From Desulfurellaceae bacterium bin18 (lineage in GTDB: Bacteria > Desulfobacterota > Binatia > Bin18), in assembly GCA_002238415.1 (NCBI GenBank), contig MPMI01000024.1, forward strand, positions 26,016-90,015: DNA of 64,000 nt, read 5' to 3'. Both the position numbers and the translations under genes were made by a program. Numbering within the stretch: position 1 is the first letter of the stretch; the number at the start of each line of letters is the position of its first letter. The notes under the pieces are model-generated. The model was given only the letters and a program-made list of their open reading frames with translations. It made no database searches and was not told where the DNA came from. Shown here one piece after another: positions 55,658-63,974 of the stretch.

Positions 55658-56119
55658 ATGAGTGAACGCAAGAAATGTATGTTTGATACTGTCATATTCA
55701 ACCGGGTCGTTGAGCACAAAGTATCTGTCGAGCTGCTAGCAGAATGCGTCAATGTATACGCGACGCATATTCAGCGTGACGAGATCAACAACACCCCATG
55801 TTCTGAGAAAAAGGTTGAGTTGAACCAAGTATTCGTTGATATTGTCCTGGAAGAGCGCCCAACTGAGTCGGCTGTCTGGGGCGTGTCAAAGTGGGGCAGT
55901 AAATGGTTCAAGGACGGTAACCTGTACGAGCCGATAAAGGCGGCGTTGGACAAACGTAAGCAGAAGGAAAACAATACTCAGGATGCATTGATCGCGGAGA
56001 CCGCAATCAAGAATGATCTTACTCTTGTCACTGACGACAATCCTTTGAGAGAGGAAGCATCAAAATTCGGTGCAGAGTGCATGTCCTGGGAGGAATTGAT
56101 GAGGCTTTGTCGAAGATGA
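55658..56119 (+). CDS. PIN-domain-like ribonuclease
   Basis: A 153-aa protein. The first strand CMFDTVIFNRVV carries the leading Asp of PIN domains (usually LDTN; here DTVIFN), and the second half has NNTQDALIAETAIKNDLTLV followed by TDDN, giving the later acidic residues. The usual antitoxin partner is not seen next to it. Its codon use and lower GC look unlike the flanks, which fits acquired DNA. An alternative start is ATG 55679. Likely a solitary VapC-type toxin or RNase. Confidence 0.7.
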   Translation: MSERKKCMFDTVIFNRVVEHKVSVELLAECVNVYATHIQRDEINNTPCSEKKVELNQVFVDIVLEERPTESAVWGVSKWGSKWFKDGNLYEPIKAALDKRKQKENNTQDALIAETAIKNDLTLVTDDNPLREEASKFGAECMSWEELMRLCRR

Positions 56120-56143
56120 CTCCAGGAGACCTGCGCAGCCCGG

Positions 56144-56371
56144 TCTCTCGATCAATCCGGCGAGCATCGCTGCCTTACTCGATGTCCACCTCACCCCCGC
56201 AGCCACGCTTCGATCACCCGATTAGTGTCTGTTATGCATCCTTCCCGAACTCCTTGGCAGTAGCCCACAAGTTGGATGAGCCTATAGCCTGCGTATAAAC
56301 GACCAGTGGCGTATCTGTTTTGTCTGGCGCGCTGGCGACGCCTGGGAGGTCGAGATCGTTGACTACCATTG
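56144..56371 (+). pseudogene. Decayed higB toxin remnant
   Basis: The last 28 codons before the TGA at 56369-56371 read AYSLRINDQWRICFVWRAGD then AWEVEIVDYH, a textbook HigB/RelE C-terminus, but the frame is closed by a TGA just upstream and no start exists. In another frame, ASIAALLDVHLTPAATLRSP (about 56157-56220) looks like the preceding part of the toxin. So the gene has lost its N-terminus and acquired stops or frameshifts. It sits just before higA in the usual higB-higA order. Confidence 0.65.
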
Positions 56372-56381
56372 AGGAGTGAGG

Positions 56382-56741
56382 ATGACCATGACTATCAAAC
56401 GTAGCGATGTGGACCGGGGACGGGTGGACTTCTCGGACGTGACATCCGGGCGGCGGCTGCCGCCGGTCCATCCCGGCGAGATTCTCCGTGACGAGTTCCT
56501 CGTGCCGCTGGAACTCAGCGTGTACCGGCTGGCCCAGATACTCAAGGTATCACGGCCGCGATTGAACGATATCGTGCATGGTCGCCGGGCCGTGACGACC
56601 GACACCGCGCTCCGCCTGGGATGCTATTTCGGGACGACGCCGGAGTTCTGGCTCAATCTTCAGACGCGCTATGATCTTGATGTCGCCGCGCATACGCTCC
56701 GGCGCAAGATCGAACGGGAGGTCGCCCCGCGCGCGGCGTGA
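56382..56741 (+). CDS. higA: HigA-family antitoxin (XRE-type)
   Basis: DNA-binding antitoxin, 119 aa from ATG 56382 (GTG 56376 is an alternative). The motif PPVHPGEILRDEFLVPLELS begins the HigA helix-turn-helix domain, with YRLAQILKVSRPRLNDIVHG as recognition region and TTPEFWLNLQTRYDLDVAAH at the end. The toxin gene upstream is broken, so this is an orphan antitoxin that may remain as a repressor or as protection against a related toxin. Confidence 0.9.
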   Translation: MTMTIKRSDVDRGRVDFSDVTSGRRLPPVHPGEILRDEFLVPLELSVYRLAQILKVSRPRLNDIVHGRRAVTTDTALRLGCYFGTTPEFWLNLQTRYDLDVAAHTLRRKIEREVAPRAA

Positions 56742-56802
56742 CTGGAGGAGTTGGGTACGGAGCGGGTGAGAGAGTTCTGAATTTGAAAGGAGCTCTGGAC
56801 TT

Positions 56803-57915
56803 ATGACTAGGAACCCTGAAAGACTGTCCATGAATAGCATGGATGAACTACCAGAGTTCCCCGAGGGGTGGTATTTCGTCGCAAGCCGCGCGTCCATTCT
56901 CCGAAAGCAACTGATCGAGAAGACGTGGCTGGGCGAGGAAATCGTCGCCTGGTGCGACGAGGCAGGCCGTGTCTGCGTGGCCGACGCGGTATGTCCGCAC
57001 CTGGGCTCGTACCTGGGGCCGGAGGTCGGCGGCCAGGTATGTAACGGTCGCCTCGTCTGTCCGTTTCACGGGTTTGCGTACGATACGACCGGCCAATGCG
57101 TTGCGACTCCGAACGCCCCGGCCCCCAAAGCCGCGAAACTGAAGGTATACGAGACCAGAGAAATCCTCGGCCTGGTCTTTGCCTGGTTCGGGAGCGGCGG
57201 CCGGCCAGCACAGTGGGACCTGCCGGATGAGCCGCCCACCGGCGCGGACTGGGGCGAGTTGAGATTCCGCACCCTCCGGTTCCGCGGCCATCCCCAGGAA
57301 ACAGCGGAGAACTCCGTTGACCTGGGACACCTGGGCTACGTCCACGGCTACGAGAATACGAAGCTGGTCGGTTCGGTAACGGTGGACGGCGCCTACCTGA
57401 AGAGTTGTTTCGACTTCAAACGCGTGCGCAGGATACTGGGTGTAAAAGACCTCGTGTATGACGTCTCGGCCGTCACTCACATCTATGGACTGGGCTACTC
57501 CTTCGTCGAAATCCACGAGAAAACCATCGATATGCATGCGAGATTGTGGGTACTTCCCACACCCATTGATGGCACCCTCATCGATCTTGTGCTGGTCAGC
57601 CAGGTGCGGGAAATTCGCCAGCCCCGGCGGTTCATCACGGGTCTGGGTTTCGTACCGATGAAGCTGCGCCAAAGGCTGATGAATCACATTCTGCTTTCAC
57701 AGCAAAAACGGGATGTCATGCAGGATGTGGCGATCTGGGAACGGAAGCGGTATCGAACTCCCCCCCGGCTGTGCCGGGCGGACGGCCCCATAGGGAAATA
57801 CCGCCGGTATTGTCGGCAGTTCTATCCGGAACTGGAAGCCGAGACGTGCAGGCCAGCCCCGGAATTGACCGGGAGGCCAGCCTCTGCGGATCAATCGGAG
57901 GAGAACGGAATATGA
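56803..57915 (+). CDS. Rieske non-haem iron oxygenase, sterol-oxygenase-like
   Basis: A 370-aa oxygenase alpha subunit. The Rieske [2Fe-2S] site is VCPHLGSYLG with VCPFHGFAYD (C-x-H and C-x2-H). The mononuclear iron motif lies in ENSVDLGHLGYVHGY. The insert between them, and the C-terminal part, resemble the KshA/Neverland (cholesterol 7-desaturase) branch. Reductase genes are not adjacent. The TGA overlaps the ATG of the next gene by four bases (ATGA), so the two are translationally coupled. The substrate is inferred, possibly a sterol or hopanoid-like lipid. Confidence 0.82.
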   Translation: MTRNPERLSMNSMDELPEFPEGWYFVASRASILRKQLIEKTWLGEEIVAWCDEAGRVCVADAVCPHLGSYLGPEVGGQVCNGRLVCPFHGFAYDTTGQCVATPNAPAPKAAKLKVYETREILGLVFAWFGSGGRPAQWDLPDEPPTGADWGELRFRTLRFRGHPQETAENSVDLGHLGYVHGYENTKLVGSVTVDGAYLKSCFDFKRVRRILGVKDLVYDVSAVTHIYGLGYSFVEIHEKTIDMHARLWVLPTPIDGTLIDLVLVSQVREIRQPRRFITGLGFVPMKLRQRLMNHILLSQQKRDVMQDVAIWERKRYRTPPRLCRADGPIGKYRRYCRQFYPELEAETCRPAPELTGRPASADQSEENGI

Positions 57916-58838
57916 GATTTGCCGAAGAACTACTCCTGTTGCTGCACAACGACGAGTCGGGCTATTTCGTACCTATCCCGGAGTGGAATATGTCATGTGC
58001 GCTCGCCGGCGCCGTGCTGATGGACCTCGCCATGGAGGCCCGCATCGACTCCGACCAGACATCGCTTACCCTGACCGATGCGACTCCCACCGGAGACGAA
58101 CTGCTGGATCCCACGCTCGTAGAGATAGCCGGTGAAGAACAGGTACATACACCACAGTATTGGGTTGAACGCATCGCCCGCCGGGCGGATGACATCAGTG
58201 ACGTGGCGGTTGATCGCCTAGTGAAAGCGGACATTTTCGATTCCGATGCCGGCGGGTTCTGGACCCTGTCCGCCAAGGTCACCCGCACTGGTCGTTACCC
58301 CCTGGTGGACGGCCGGTCAGGCGAAGAGATAAAAGGCCGGATCATGCGCACGCTGCTCGACGGCGAGATTCCGGATCCACGCGACGTTCCCATCATCGGC
58401 CTCGTGCACTACTGCGGCGGCTTCCGCGCCATGATGGAACCCGAAGAATACGAACTTGCTGAAGAGCGCATCGAGCTCTTCAGCAGGATGGACCTGATCG
58501 GGCGAGCCATAGGCCCGGCCGTGCGCAGTTCCTATCTCCCCCCCGAAAGCATGCGGGCGGCACGGCTCCGCCCGCTGCCGGAAGTGAGCCTGTGGGAGAT
58601 GATAGCCTCGAAATCGTTCCGGTCGGGAAACCTGCCGAAGTTCATGGCCGAAAAAAGTAAGAAACTGGGACCGGTCTTTCAGCTCAAGGTCCCCGGCCGC
58701 CGGATAGTGGTGCTCGCCGGTGGTGTACGCATGATACGGTGGGACAGCCTGCCCGTCGCCGACGTGGAAGGCGAAGGTCATGACGACCCGACCCTCACAT
58801 GCCGAACGCTCCGGCCGAACCCGGCGCGCCCTGCTTGA
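57912..58838 (+). CDS. GPP34-domain protein ending in a truncated cytochrome P450 segment
   Basis: A 308-aa protein from ATG 57912. The first 200 or so residues are a GPP34 (GOLPH3-like) domain: MRFAEELLLLLHNDESGYF, LAGAVLMDLAMEARID, LTDATPTGDELLD and the RTLLDGEIPDPRDVPIIGL stretch. The following FMAEKSKKLGPVFQLKVPGR then RIVVLAG is the typical N-terminal opening of a bacterial P450, but no heme-binding or other P450 motif follows. The frame ends in an unrelated tail and overlaps tetR by 59 bp. It looks like a fusion cut by a deletion. Confidence 0.7.
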   Translation: MRFAEELLLLLHNDESGYFVPIPEWNMSCALAGAVLMDLAMEARIDSDQTSLTLTDATPTGDELLDPTLVEIAGEEQVHTPQYWVERIARRADDISDVAVDRLVKADIFDSDAGGFWTLSAKVTRTGRYPLVDGRSGEEIKGRIMRTLLDGEIPDPRDVPIIGLVHYCGGFRAMMEPEEYELAEERIELFSRMDLIGRAIGPAVRSSYLPPESMRAARLRPLPEVSLWEMIASKSFRSGNLPKFMAEKSKKLGPVFQLKVPGRRIVVLAGGVRMIRWDSLPVADVEGEGHDDPTLTCRTLRPNPARPA

Positions 58839-59397
58839 CGCGGGACGAGTGTCGTTTGCCGACGTGGGCTATGCCCGCACCACGACGGGAGAGCTTGCCC
58901 GGCGGGCGGGCGTGACCCGCGGGGCGTTGTACTATCACTTTCACAACAAAACCACCCTCTTCAAAGCCGTGTTCGAGGAAGTTCACCAGGAGTGCCTCCA
59001 AGCTATGAGGACGTGTATGGAGACGGCTGCGGGCGACACGTGGGAGCGGTTTCTGGCGAGTCTGCGGGTGTTGGTTGCCCAGCTTGGGCATCCGAGCGTC
59101 CAGCGGATTGTCGCTGTTGATGGGCCGGCGGTTCTGGATTGGCCCGGTGCACGACATGGGCCGCTGGGTCCGCAATCCCTGCGCCCCGTTTTTGAGCAGT
59201 TGGTAACCGAAGGGGTGCTGAAACCCCTGCCGCTTGACCCCCTGTGCCGCCTGGTGTGGACGGCCTGCTTTGAGGCGGCGCTCCATATTGCCCAGCCCGA
59301 GACGCGCGGTGGGGGCCAGCAGGACATGACCGTCACGCTGATGGGGCTGATCGGCGGACTGCGGCGCAAGCAGGAAGCTGAGGGCAGGCAGGACTGA
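58780..59397 (+). CDS. TetR-family transcriptional regulator
   Basis: A 205-aa repressor. N-terminal helix-turn-helix with ALLDAGRVSFADVGYARTTT and GELARRAGVTRGALYYHFHN, the canonical recognition helix ending in YYHF. The ligand domain is of the usual length and contains MGLIGGLRRK near the end. The start ATG lies inside the end of the GPP34-P450 reading frame, and the gene may control the Rieske/GPP34 unit upstream. No operator was identified. Confidence 0.92.
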   Translation: MTTRPSHAERSGRTRRALLDAGRVSFADVGYARTTTGELARRAGVTRGALYYHFHNKTTLFKAVFEEVHQECLQAMRTCMETAAGDTWERFLASLRVLVAQLGHPSVQRIVAVDGPAVLDWPGARHGPLGPQSLRPVFEQLVTEGVLKPLPLDPLCRLVWTACFEAALHIAQPETRGGGQQDMTVTLMGLIGGLRRKQEAEGRQD

Positions 59398-59504
59398 CGA
59401 ACAGGGGCCGACGGCATTCGTTCCGGCGGGGATGTCATCTGCTAGGGACAGGGCCGGCGCAATGAGAGTACGGTACGGCCCGTTTGGCCAGTGAGACAGG
59501 AAGT

Positions 59505-59536
59505 AGGAGCGAATCTTTAGAGGAGCGAATCTTTAG
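59505..59536 (+). repeat. 16-bp tandem duplication before the binding-protein gene
   Basis: AGGAGCGAATCTTTAG occurs twice in tandem (59505-59520 and 59521-59536), followed by AGGAGG. The duplication multiplies Shine-Dalgarno-like AGGAG motifs directly upstream of the ATG at 59549, so it could tune translation. Confidence 0.85.
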
Positions 59537-59548
59537 AGGAGGTGTCTG

Positions 59549-60418
59549 ATGCGGACAAAGCACATATTGAGCAGTCTGGTCGTTGTTGTCCTGCTTGGCG
59601 GTTTCAACTCGCGCGCGACGGCCGAGTTTTTCCCGTGGTGGGCGTTTGACAGCGTCATCGAGGAGGTCCAGGAGCGGGGGACGCTGCGCGTCGGGCTCGG
59701 GCTGTTCGAGCCCTGGTCGGCCTGCAATGCCGACGGCGAACTGATCGGCTTCGAGATTGATGTCGCGACCAAGGTGGCCGCGGACATGGGGGTGGAGATC
59801 GAATTTGCCCGGACGAACTGGAACTATATCATCCCGGCCCTGCTCGCCGAGCAGTTTGACGTCATTATCAGTGGGATGGCGATCCTGCCGCAACGCAATC
59901 TCAAGGTCAATTTCACGTCCTCGTACAATCCTGCCGGTCTCTACCTGGTGGCGAATACAGAGCAAACCACAGACCTGGCAACGCTGGCCGACTTCAACAG
60001 TGCCGATGTCACGCTTGCGACCCGTCGGGGAGCCTCGTCAATAGGTTTTCTTCAGAATGTGTTTCCTGATGCCATGCTCCTGCTCTTTGATACCGACAAC
60101 GCGGTCCTCCAGGCCGTCGTCGCCGGTGACGCCCATGCGGCGGCGGCGTTCGCGACGACGCGGACCACATGGGTTGAAGCTCACCCGGAGGCCCTGCACC
60201 TGCCCTTTGAGGAGCCGGTTGCCTCGGAAGTGGGGGCGATGGCCATCCGGAAAGGGGACCTCGATACCTTGAATTTTTTCAACAGTTGGATCGCGGCCAA
60301 CGAGGCGGACGGCTGGCTCGGGCAGCGCCGCCAGTACTGGTTCGAGAGCCGCGAGTGGGAAGAGCAACTCGCGACCGACCCTGAAACCGTTGCGGAGTGT
60401 GACGACTCCTTTCAATAG
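59549..60418 (+). CDS. Extracellular solute-binding protein, family 3 (amino-acid type), orphan
   Basis: A periplasmic protein of 289 aa with signal peptide (SSLVVVVLLGGFNSRATA). The binding domain reads IEEVQERGTLRVGLGLFEPW then GELIGFEIDVATKVAADMG, with DVIISGMAILPQRNLKVNFT, the pattern of polar amino-acid ABC receptors. No permease or ATPase gene is next to it. A strong AGGAGG site is at the ATG, behind a tandem repeat. The ligand is unknown. Confidence 0.85.
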   Translation: MRTKHILSSLVVVVLLGGFNSRATAEFFPWWAFDSVIEEVQERGTLRVGLGLFEPWSACNADGELIGFEIDVATKVAADMGVEIEFARTNWNYIIPALLAEQFDVIISGMAILPQRNLKVNFTSSYNPAGLYLVANTEQTTDLATLADFNSADVTLATRRGASSIGFLQNVFPDAMLLLFDTDNAVLQAVVAGDAHAAAAFATTRTTWVEAHPEALHLPFEEPVASEVGAMAIRKGDLDTLNFFNSWIAANEADGWLGQRRQYWFESREWEEQLATDPETVAECDDSFQ

Positions 60419-60958
60419 TTGGCTGCGCTGTCGTCTGGGCCGAACGGCCCATCTCGACCGAGCGCAAACGCTTCGTCTCGCCCGACTTGGCTGCCTTCGG
60501 TCTCTCCTTTCCATGGGTTGAAGAGCGCTCCACGCTCAGAGACGTCAGCGGCCACGTCTGCTGTCACCCCTTGGGCGGGAAGGGCAGGGCGCTCCCCCCC
60601 GTGGCGCGCTGCCGTAGCGCGTCTCTCTCCCTTCCAGGAGGGCGGGCGGGGGGGAACCCACCCCGGCCTGCGGCCACCCCTCCGAGGAGGGGATTATGCA
60701 CGTTAAGACACCTGCGGCGCAGTTTTTTTTCGATCATTTGCATTTTTCTATCATTTGTTAGGGACAAGCGCGCGGCCGGTGTGGTAGGGAAGCGGCAGGT
60801 ATCCTTGAGATATGGACAGTCGGTATGATTTTGGATATAGACAACCGGTATGTATAGGGAGAAGACAGAGACTGACTGAATGCCGTGAGAGGCTGCGCCG
60901 TTGGGTGAGAATGGGCCGGCCTCAAAAGGCAGTCAGCATGCATGAGGGAGGAAGAGCT
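60419..60958. other. Gene-free stretch between the binding protein and the SRCR protein
   Basis: No supported gene in 540 bp. Contents seen: a G-rich/C-rich tract with GGGCGGGCGGGGGGGAACC and ACCCCGGCC around 60638-60666; a hairpin CCCCTC/GAGGGG with CGAG loop at 60677-60692; and a T run TTTTTTTT near 60722. Short frames overlapping here have no credible start or homology. The stretch may hold the promoter of the following gene and a remnant repeat. Confidence 0.4.
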
Positions 60959-63925
60959 ATGAGTACGGTTTTGCGCCCGAACTGGGTCCGGTGTTTCATC
61001 TTCGTGTGTGTGGCCGTGCTGTGTGGCGGGCCGCTCGTTGCCGTGGGCGGCGCCCAGGAGGAGGGCGACCTGCGCGTGCCGGGAGGGGGCGCGGGGCGCC
61101 TGGAGGTGTATCGTGCGGGCCAGTGGGGCACGGTGTGCGATGACCGTTTTACGAATGATACGGCGGGGGTCGCCTGCCGGCAGTTAGGCTATACGAGCGG
61201 TACGTTTTATCAGGCTGGGGGTGGCAGCGGACCCATTTGGCTCGACAGCGTCGAATGCGAGGGGGACGAAGCGCGCCTGGCCGATTGTGATCATGACGGC
61301 TGGGGGATTCACGACTGCTCCCATAATGAAGATGTGGGGGTCTCGTGTGAGTTAGACACCACGGCGGCGGTGTTCACCGTGTCCGTCTCTGACACTGAGA
61401 TCGCGGAGGGCGAGAGTACCACCCTGACCGTCGCCATCACCAACGGCGTCACCTTCACTCAGGACCTGCCGATCAGGCTGGATTTCGGAGGGAGTGCGGC
61501 GGCGAACGACTTTACGGCACCGGCGACCCTCACGCTCGCGGCGGGGAACGCTTCGGTGACGGCGACGCTGAGCGCGGCGGACGACATCTATGCGGAAAAT
61601 GCCGAGACGATTGCGGTCACGGCCCGGCAGGGCACGCGGACGCTCGGTCAGGCGACCGTCACCATCTCGGCGGGCGGCCCGACCGGGGCGTTCTCCGTGT
61701 CGGTCTCTGACACTGAGATCGCGGAGGGCGAGAGTACCACCCTGACCGTGGCCATCACCAACGGCGTCACCTTCACCCGGCCTCTGACGATCAGGCTGGA
61801 TTTCGGCGGGAGTGCGGCGGCGAACGACTTCACGGCACCGGCGACCCTCACGCTCGCGGCGGGGAACACTTCGGTGACGGCGACGCTGAGCGCGGTGGAC
61901 GACATCTATAAGGAAGACGCCGAGACGATTGCGATCACGGCCCATGGCTCAAGGACGCTGGGCCAGGCGACCGTCACCATCTCGGCGAGCGACCCGACCG
62001 GTTCGACCCTCAGCGAGGGCGACCTGCGCTTGCAAGGGGGCACCGCCTTGGCAGGGAGACTGGAGGTCCATCATGCCGGCCAGTGGGGCACCGTGTGTCA
62101 TGAATCCTTTCGTCTGCCTCAAGAGAATACCCATCATGTTGCCGAGGTCGCCTGCCGGCAGTTAGGCTATACCGGCGGAACGGCGTATACCGCCGGGGGC
62201 GGCAGTGGGCGCATTTGGCTCGACAGCGTCGAATGCGAGGGGGACGAAGCGCGCCTGGACGCGTGTGATCATGACGGCTGGGGTGTCCACGACTGCTCCC
62301 ATGCCGAAGACCTGGGGGTCTCGTGTGACTTGAACACCACGGCGGCGGCGTTTTCCGTGTCCGTCTCCGACACTGAGATCGCGGAGGGCGAGAGTACCAC
62401 CCTGACCGTGGCCATCACCAACGGCGTCACCTTCACCCAGGACCTGCCGGTCGCGCTGACGTTCGACGGGAGTGCGGCGGCGAGCGACTTCACGGCACCC
62501 ACGCCCCTCACGCTCGCGGCGGGGAACGCTTCGGCGACGGCGACGCTGAGCGCGGTGGACGATGCCTATAAGGAAAATGCCGAGACGATTGCGGTCACGG
62601 CCCGGCATGGCACGCGGACGCTCGGTCAGGCGACCGTCACCATCTCGGCGAGCGACCTGACTGGTTCGACCCCAATCGAGGGCAGCCTGCGATTGCAAGG
62701 GGACACCGACTTGAGGGGGCGGCTGGAGGTGTATCATGCCGGCCAGTGGGGCACGGTGTGCGACGACCGTTTGTTAAATGTGAGTGCCGAGGTCGCCTGC
62801 CGGCAGTTAGGCCATGCCGGCGGCACGGCTCATAGACAAAGCCGGGACGACCGCAGTGGGCCCGCCTGGCTTTCGGTCGGCAGTGGTCCCATTTGGCTGG
62901 ACAGCGTCGAATGCGAGGGGGACGAAGCGCGCCTGGACGCGTGTCCGCATGACGGCTGGGGCATTCACGACTGCTCCCATAGTGAGGATGTGGGGGTCTC
63001 GTGTGAGGCAGCCACGTCCCTCCAGATGTCCCCGGCCCTTCCGCCCCTGACCGCCCGTTTCGATCCTGCGCCGCCGGCGACTCATACCGGGTCGGGCACG
63101 TTCACCGTGCGGATTCGGTTCAGCGCGGACATCACGATCGGCAAGAAAAAATTGCGCCGTCGCGGCCTGCGGGTCACGGGCGGCACAGTCACCCGCGCCT
63201 GGCGGGCGAAGGGACGCAGCGACCTGTGGAAGATCAGGATCAGGCCGACCGCCGCCGACGTGACCATCGTCGTGCCCGCGAACCGCGCCTGCAACGCGGC
63301 CGGTGCGCTCTGCACGGCGGACGGCCGGCAGTTGGCGACCCGGCTCGCGCACACCGTGCGCGGCCCGACCACGCCGCTCCAGTCGCCGCAGCGTGCGACC
63401 CGCCGCGCGCCCGATGCTATTGCGCCGCCCTCCAAGCCGGTCATGGACCCGCTGGAGATTCCCGACGCGGCCTTACACACCGCGCTGGAGCAGGCGCTGG
63501 GCACAGCGCCCGGCGTGTCGCTCACGGCGGCGGATTTGGCGGCCGTGACCACTCTCGACCTGAGCGGGGCGGGCATTACGGACCTGACCGGGCTGGAGCA
63601 GGCCCACAATCTGGAGACGCTGTTCGCAGCCGACAACCGGATCACGGACCTGAGTCCGCTGGCCGACTTGGTGCATCTGAAGTCCCTGTCTCTGGGCGGC
63701 AACCGGATTACGGACCTGAGTCCGCTGGCCGACCTGGTGCATCTGGAGTTCCTGTCCCTGGCGGACAACCGGATCACGGACCTGAGTCCGCTGGCGGAGT
63801 TGGTGCGCCTGGAGTTGCTGTTCGTGGCCGGGAACCGGATCACGGACTTCTCGCCGCTGGCGGGGCTGCCCAGGGTGAGCATCGACGGGCAGGACGCCCA
63901 GACCCATACGGTGGGGGCGGAGTGA
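60959..63925 (+). CDS. Secreted SRCR / Calx-beta / leucine-rich-repeat surface protein
   Basis: A 988-aa exported protein from ATG 60959 (GGGAGGAAGAGCT upstream) with a signal peptide (CFIFVCVAVLCGGPLVAVGG). Domain order: SRCR 1 (about 61059-61350), Calx-beta 1 and 2 (about 61369-61990), SRCR 2 (about 62017-62326), Calx-beta 3 (about 62348-62653), SRCR 3 (about 62677-63006), an Ig-like ADGR-type domain (TFTVRIRFSADITIGKKKLR), then four 22-residue LRRs built on NRITDLSPLADLVHL. Each SRCR has six Cys in group A spacing (WGTVCDD, VACRQLGY, DSVECEG, LxxCxHDGWG, HDCSH, GVSC). Role inferred: adhesion or host interaction. No anchor is seen. Confidence 0.85.
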   Translation: MSTVLRPNWVRCFIFVCVAVLCGGPLVAVGGAQEEGDLRVPGGGAGRLEVYRAGQWGTVCDDRFTNDTAGVACRQLGYTSGTFYQAGGGSGPIWLDSVECEGDEARLADCDHDGWGIHDCSHNEDVGVSCELDTTAAVFTVSVSDTEIAEGESTTLTVAITNGVTFTQDLPIRLDFGGSAAANDFTAPATLTLAAGNASVTATLSAADDIYAENAETIAVTARQGTRTLGQATVTISAGGPTGAFSVSVSDTEIAEGESTTLTVAITNGVTFTRPLTIRLDFGGSAAANDFTAPATLTLAAGNTSVTATLSAVDDIYKEDAETIAITAHGSRTLGQATVTISASDPTGSTLSEGDLRLQGGTALAGRLEVHHAGQWGTVCHESFRLPQENTHHVAEVACRQLGYTGGTAYTAGGGSGRIWLDSVECEGDEARLDACDHDGWGVHDCSHAEDLGVSCDLNTTAAAFSVSVSDTEIAEGESTTLTVAITNGVTFTQDLPVALTFDGSAAASDFTAPTPLTLAAGNASATATLSAVDDAYKENAETIAVTARHGTRTLGQATVTISASDLTGSTPIEGSLRLQGDTDLRGRLEVYHAGQWGTVCDDRLLNVSAEVACRQLGHAGGTAHRQSRDDRSGPAWLSVGSGPIWLDSVECEGDEARLDACPHDGWGIHDCSHSEDVGVSCEAATSLQMSPALPPLTARFDPAPPATHTGSGTFTVRIRFSADITIGKKKLRRRGLRVTGGTVTRAWRAKGRSDLWKIRIRPTAADVTIVVPANRACNAAGALCTADGRQLATRLAHTVRGPTTPLQSPQRATRRAPDAIAPPSKPVMDPLEIPDAALHTALEQALGTAPGVSLTAADLAAVTTLDLSGAGITDLTGLEQAHNLETLFAADNRITDLSPLADLVHLKSLSLGGNRITDLSPLADLVHLEFLSLADNRITDLSPLAELVRLELLFVAGNRITDFSPLAGLPRVSIDGQDAQTHTVGAE
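61369..62653 (+). repeat. Three near-identical Calx-beta coding repeats
   Basis: Three copies of about 300 bp at 61369-61680, 61688-61990 and 62348-62653, sharing long identical blocks such as GATCGCGGAGGGCGAGAGTA and CATCACCAACGGCGTCACCT. They encode FSVSVSDTEIAEGESTTLTV-type domains. The high DNA identity indicates recent tandem duplication or gene conversion within one gene. Confidence 0.88.
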
Positions 63926-63938
63926 GCGGCCTCGGTGT

Positions 63939-63974
63939 GCGCAAGGGGCGGCTCGAAGGCGCTGCCCCTTGCGC
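63939..63974 (+). terminator. Strong hairpin after the SRCR protein gene
   Basis: A 14-bp stem GCGCAAGGGGCGGC/GCTGCCCCTTGCGC (one G-T pair) with an 8-nt loop, 14 bp after the stop. No T run follows within the window, so termination is likely but not certain. Confidence 0.55.

Noticed and set aside
60638..60692. CRISPR-like or rRNA-like content in the G-rich tract
   Set aside because: No regularly spaced repeats and no structural RNA consensus; just GC-rich homopolymer-like sequence and one short hairpin.
61352..63882. Long minus-strand ORFs opposite the SRCR protein gene
   Set aside because: Arg-rich, repetitive shadows produced by the high-GC repeated coding sequence.
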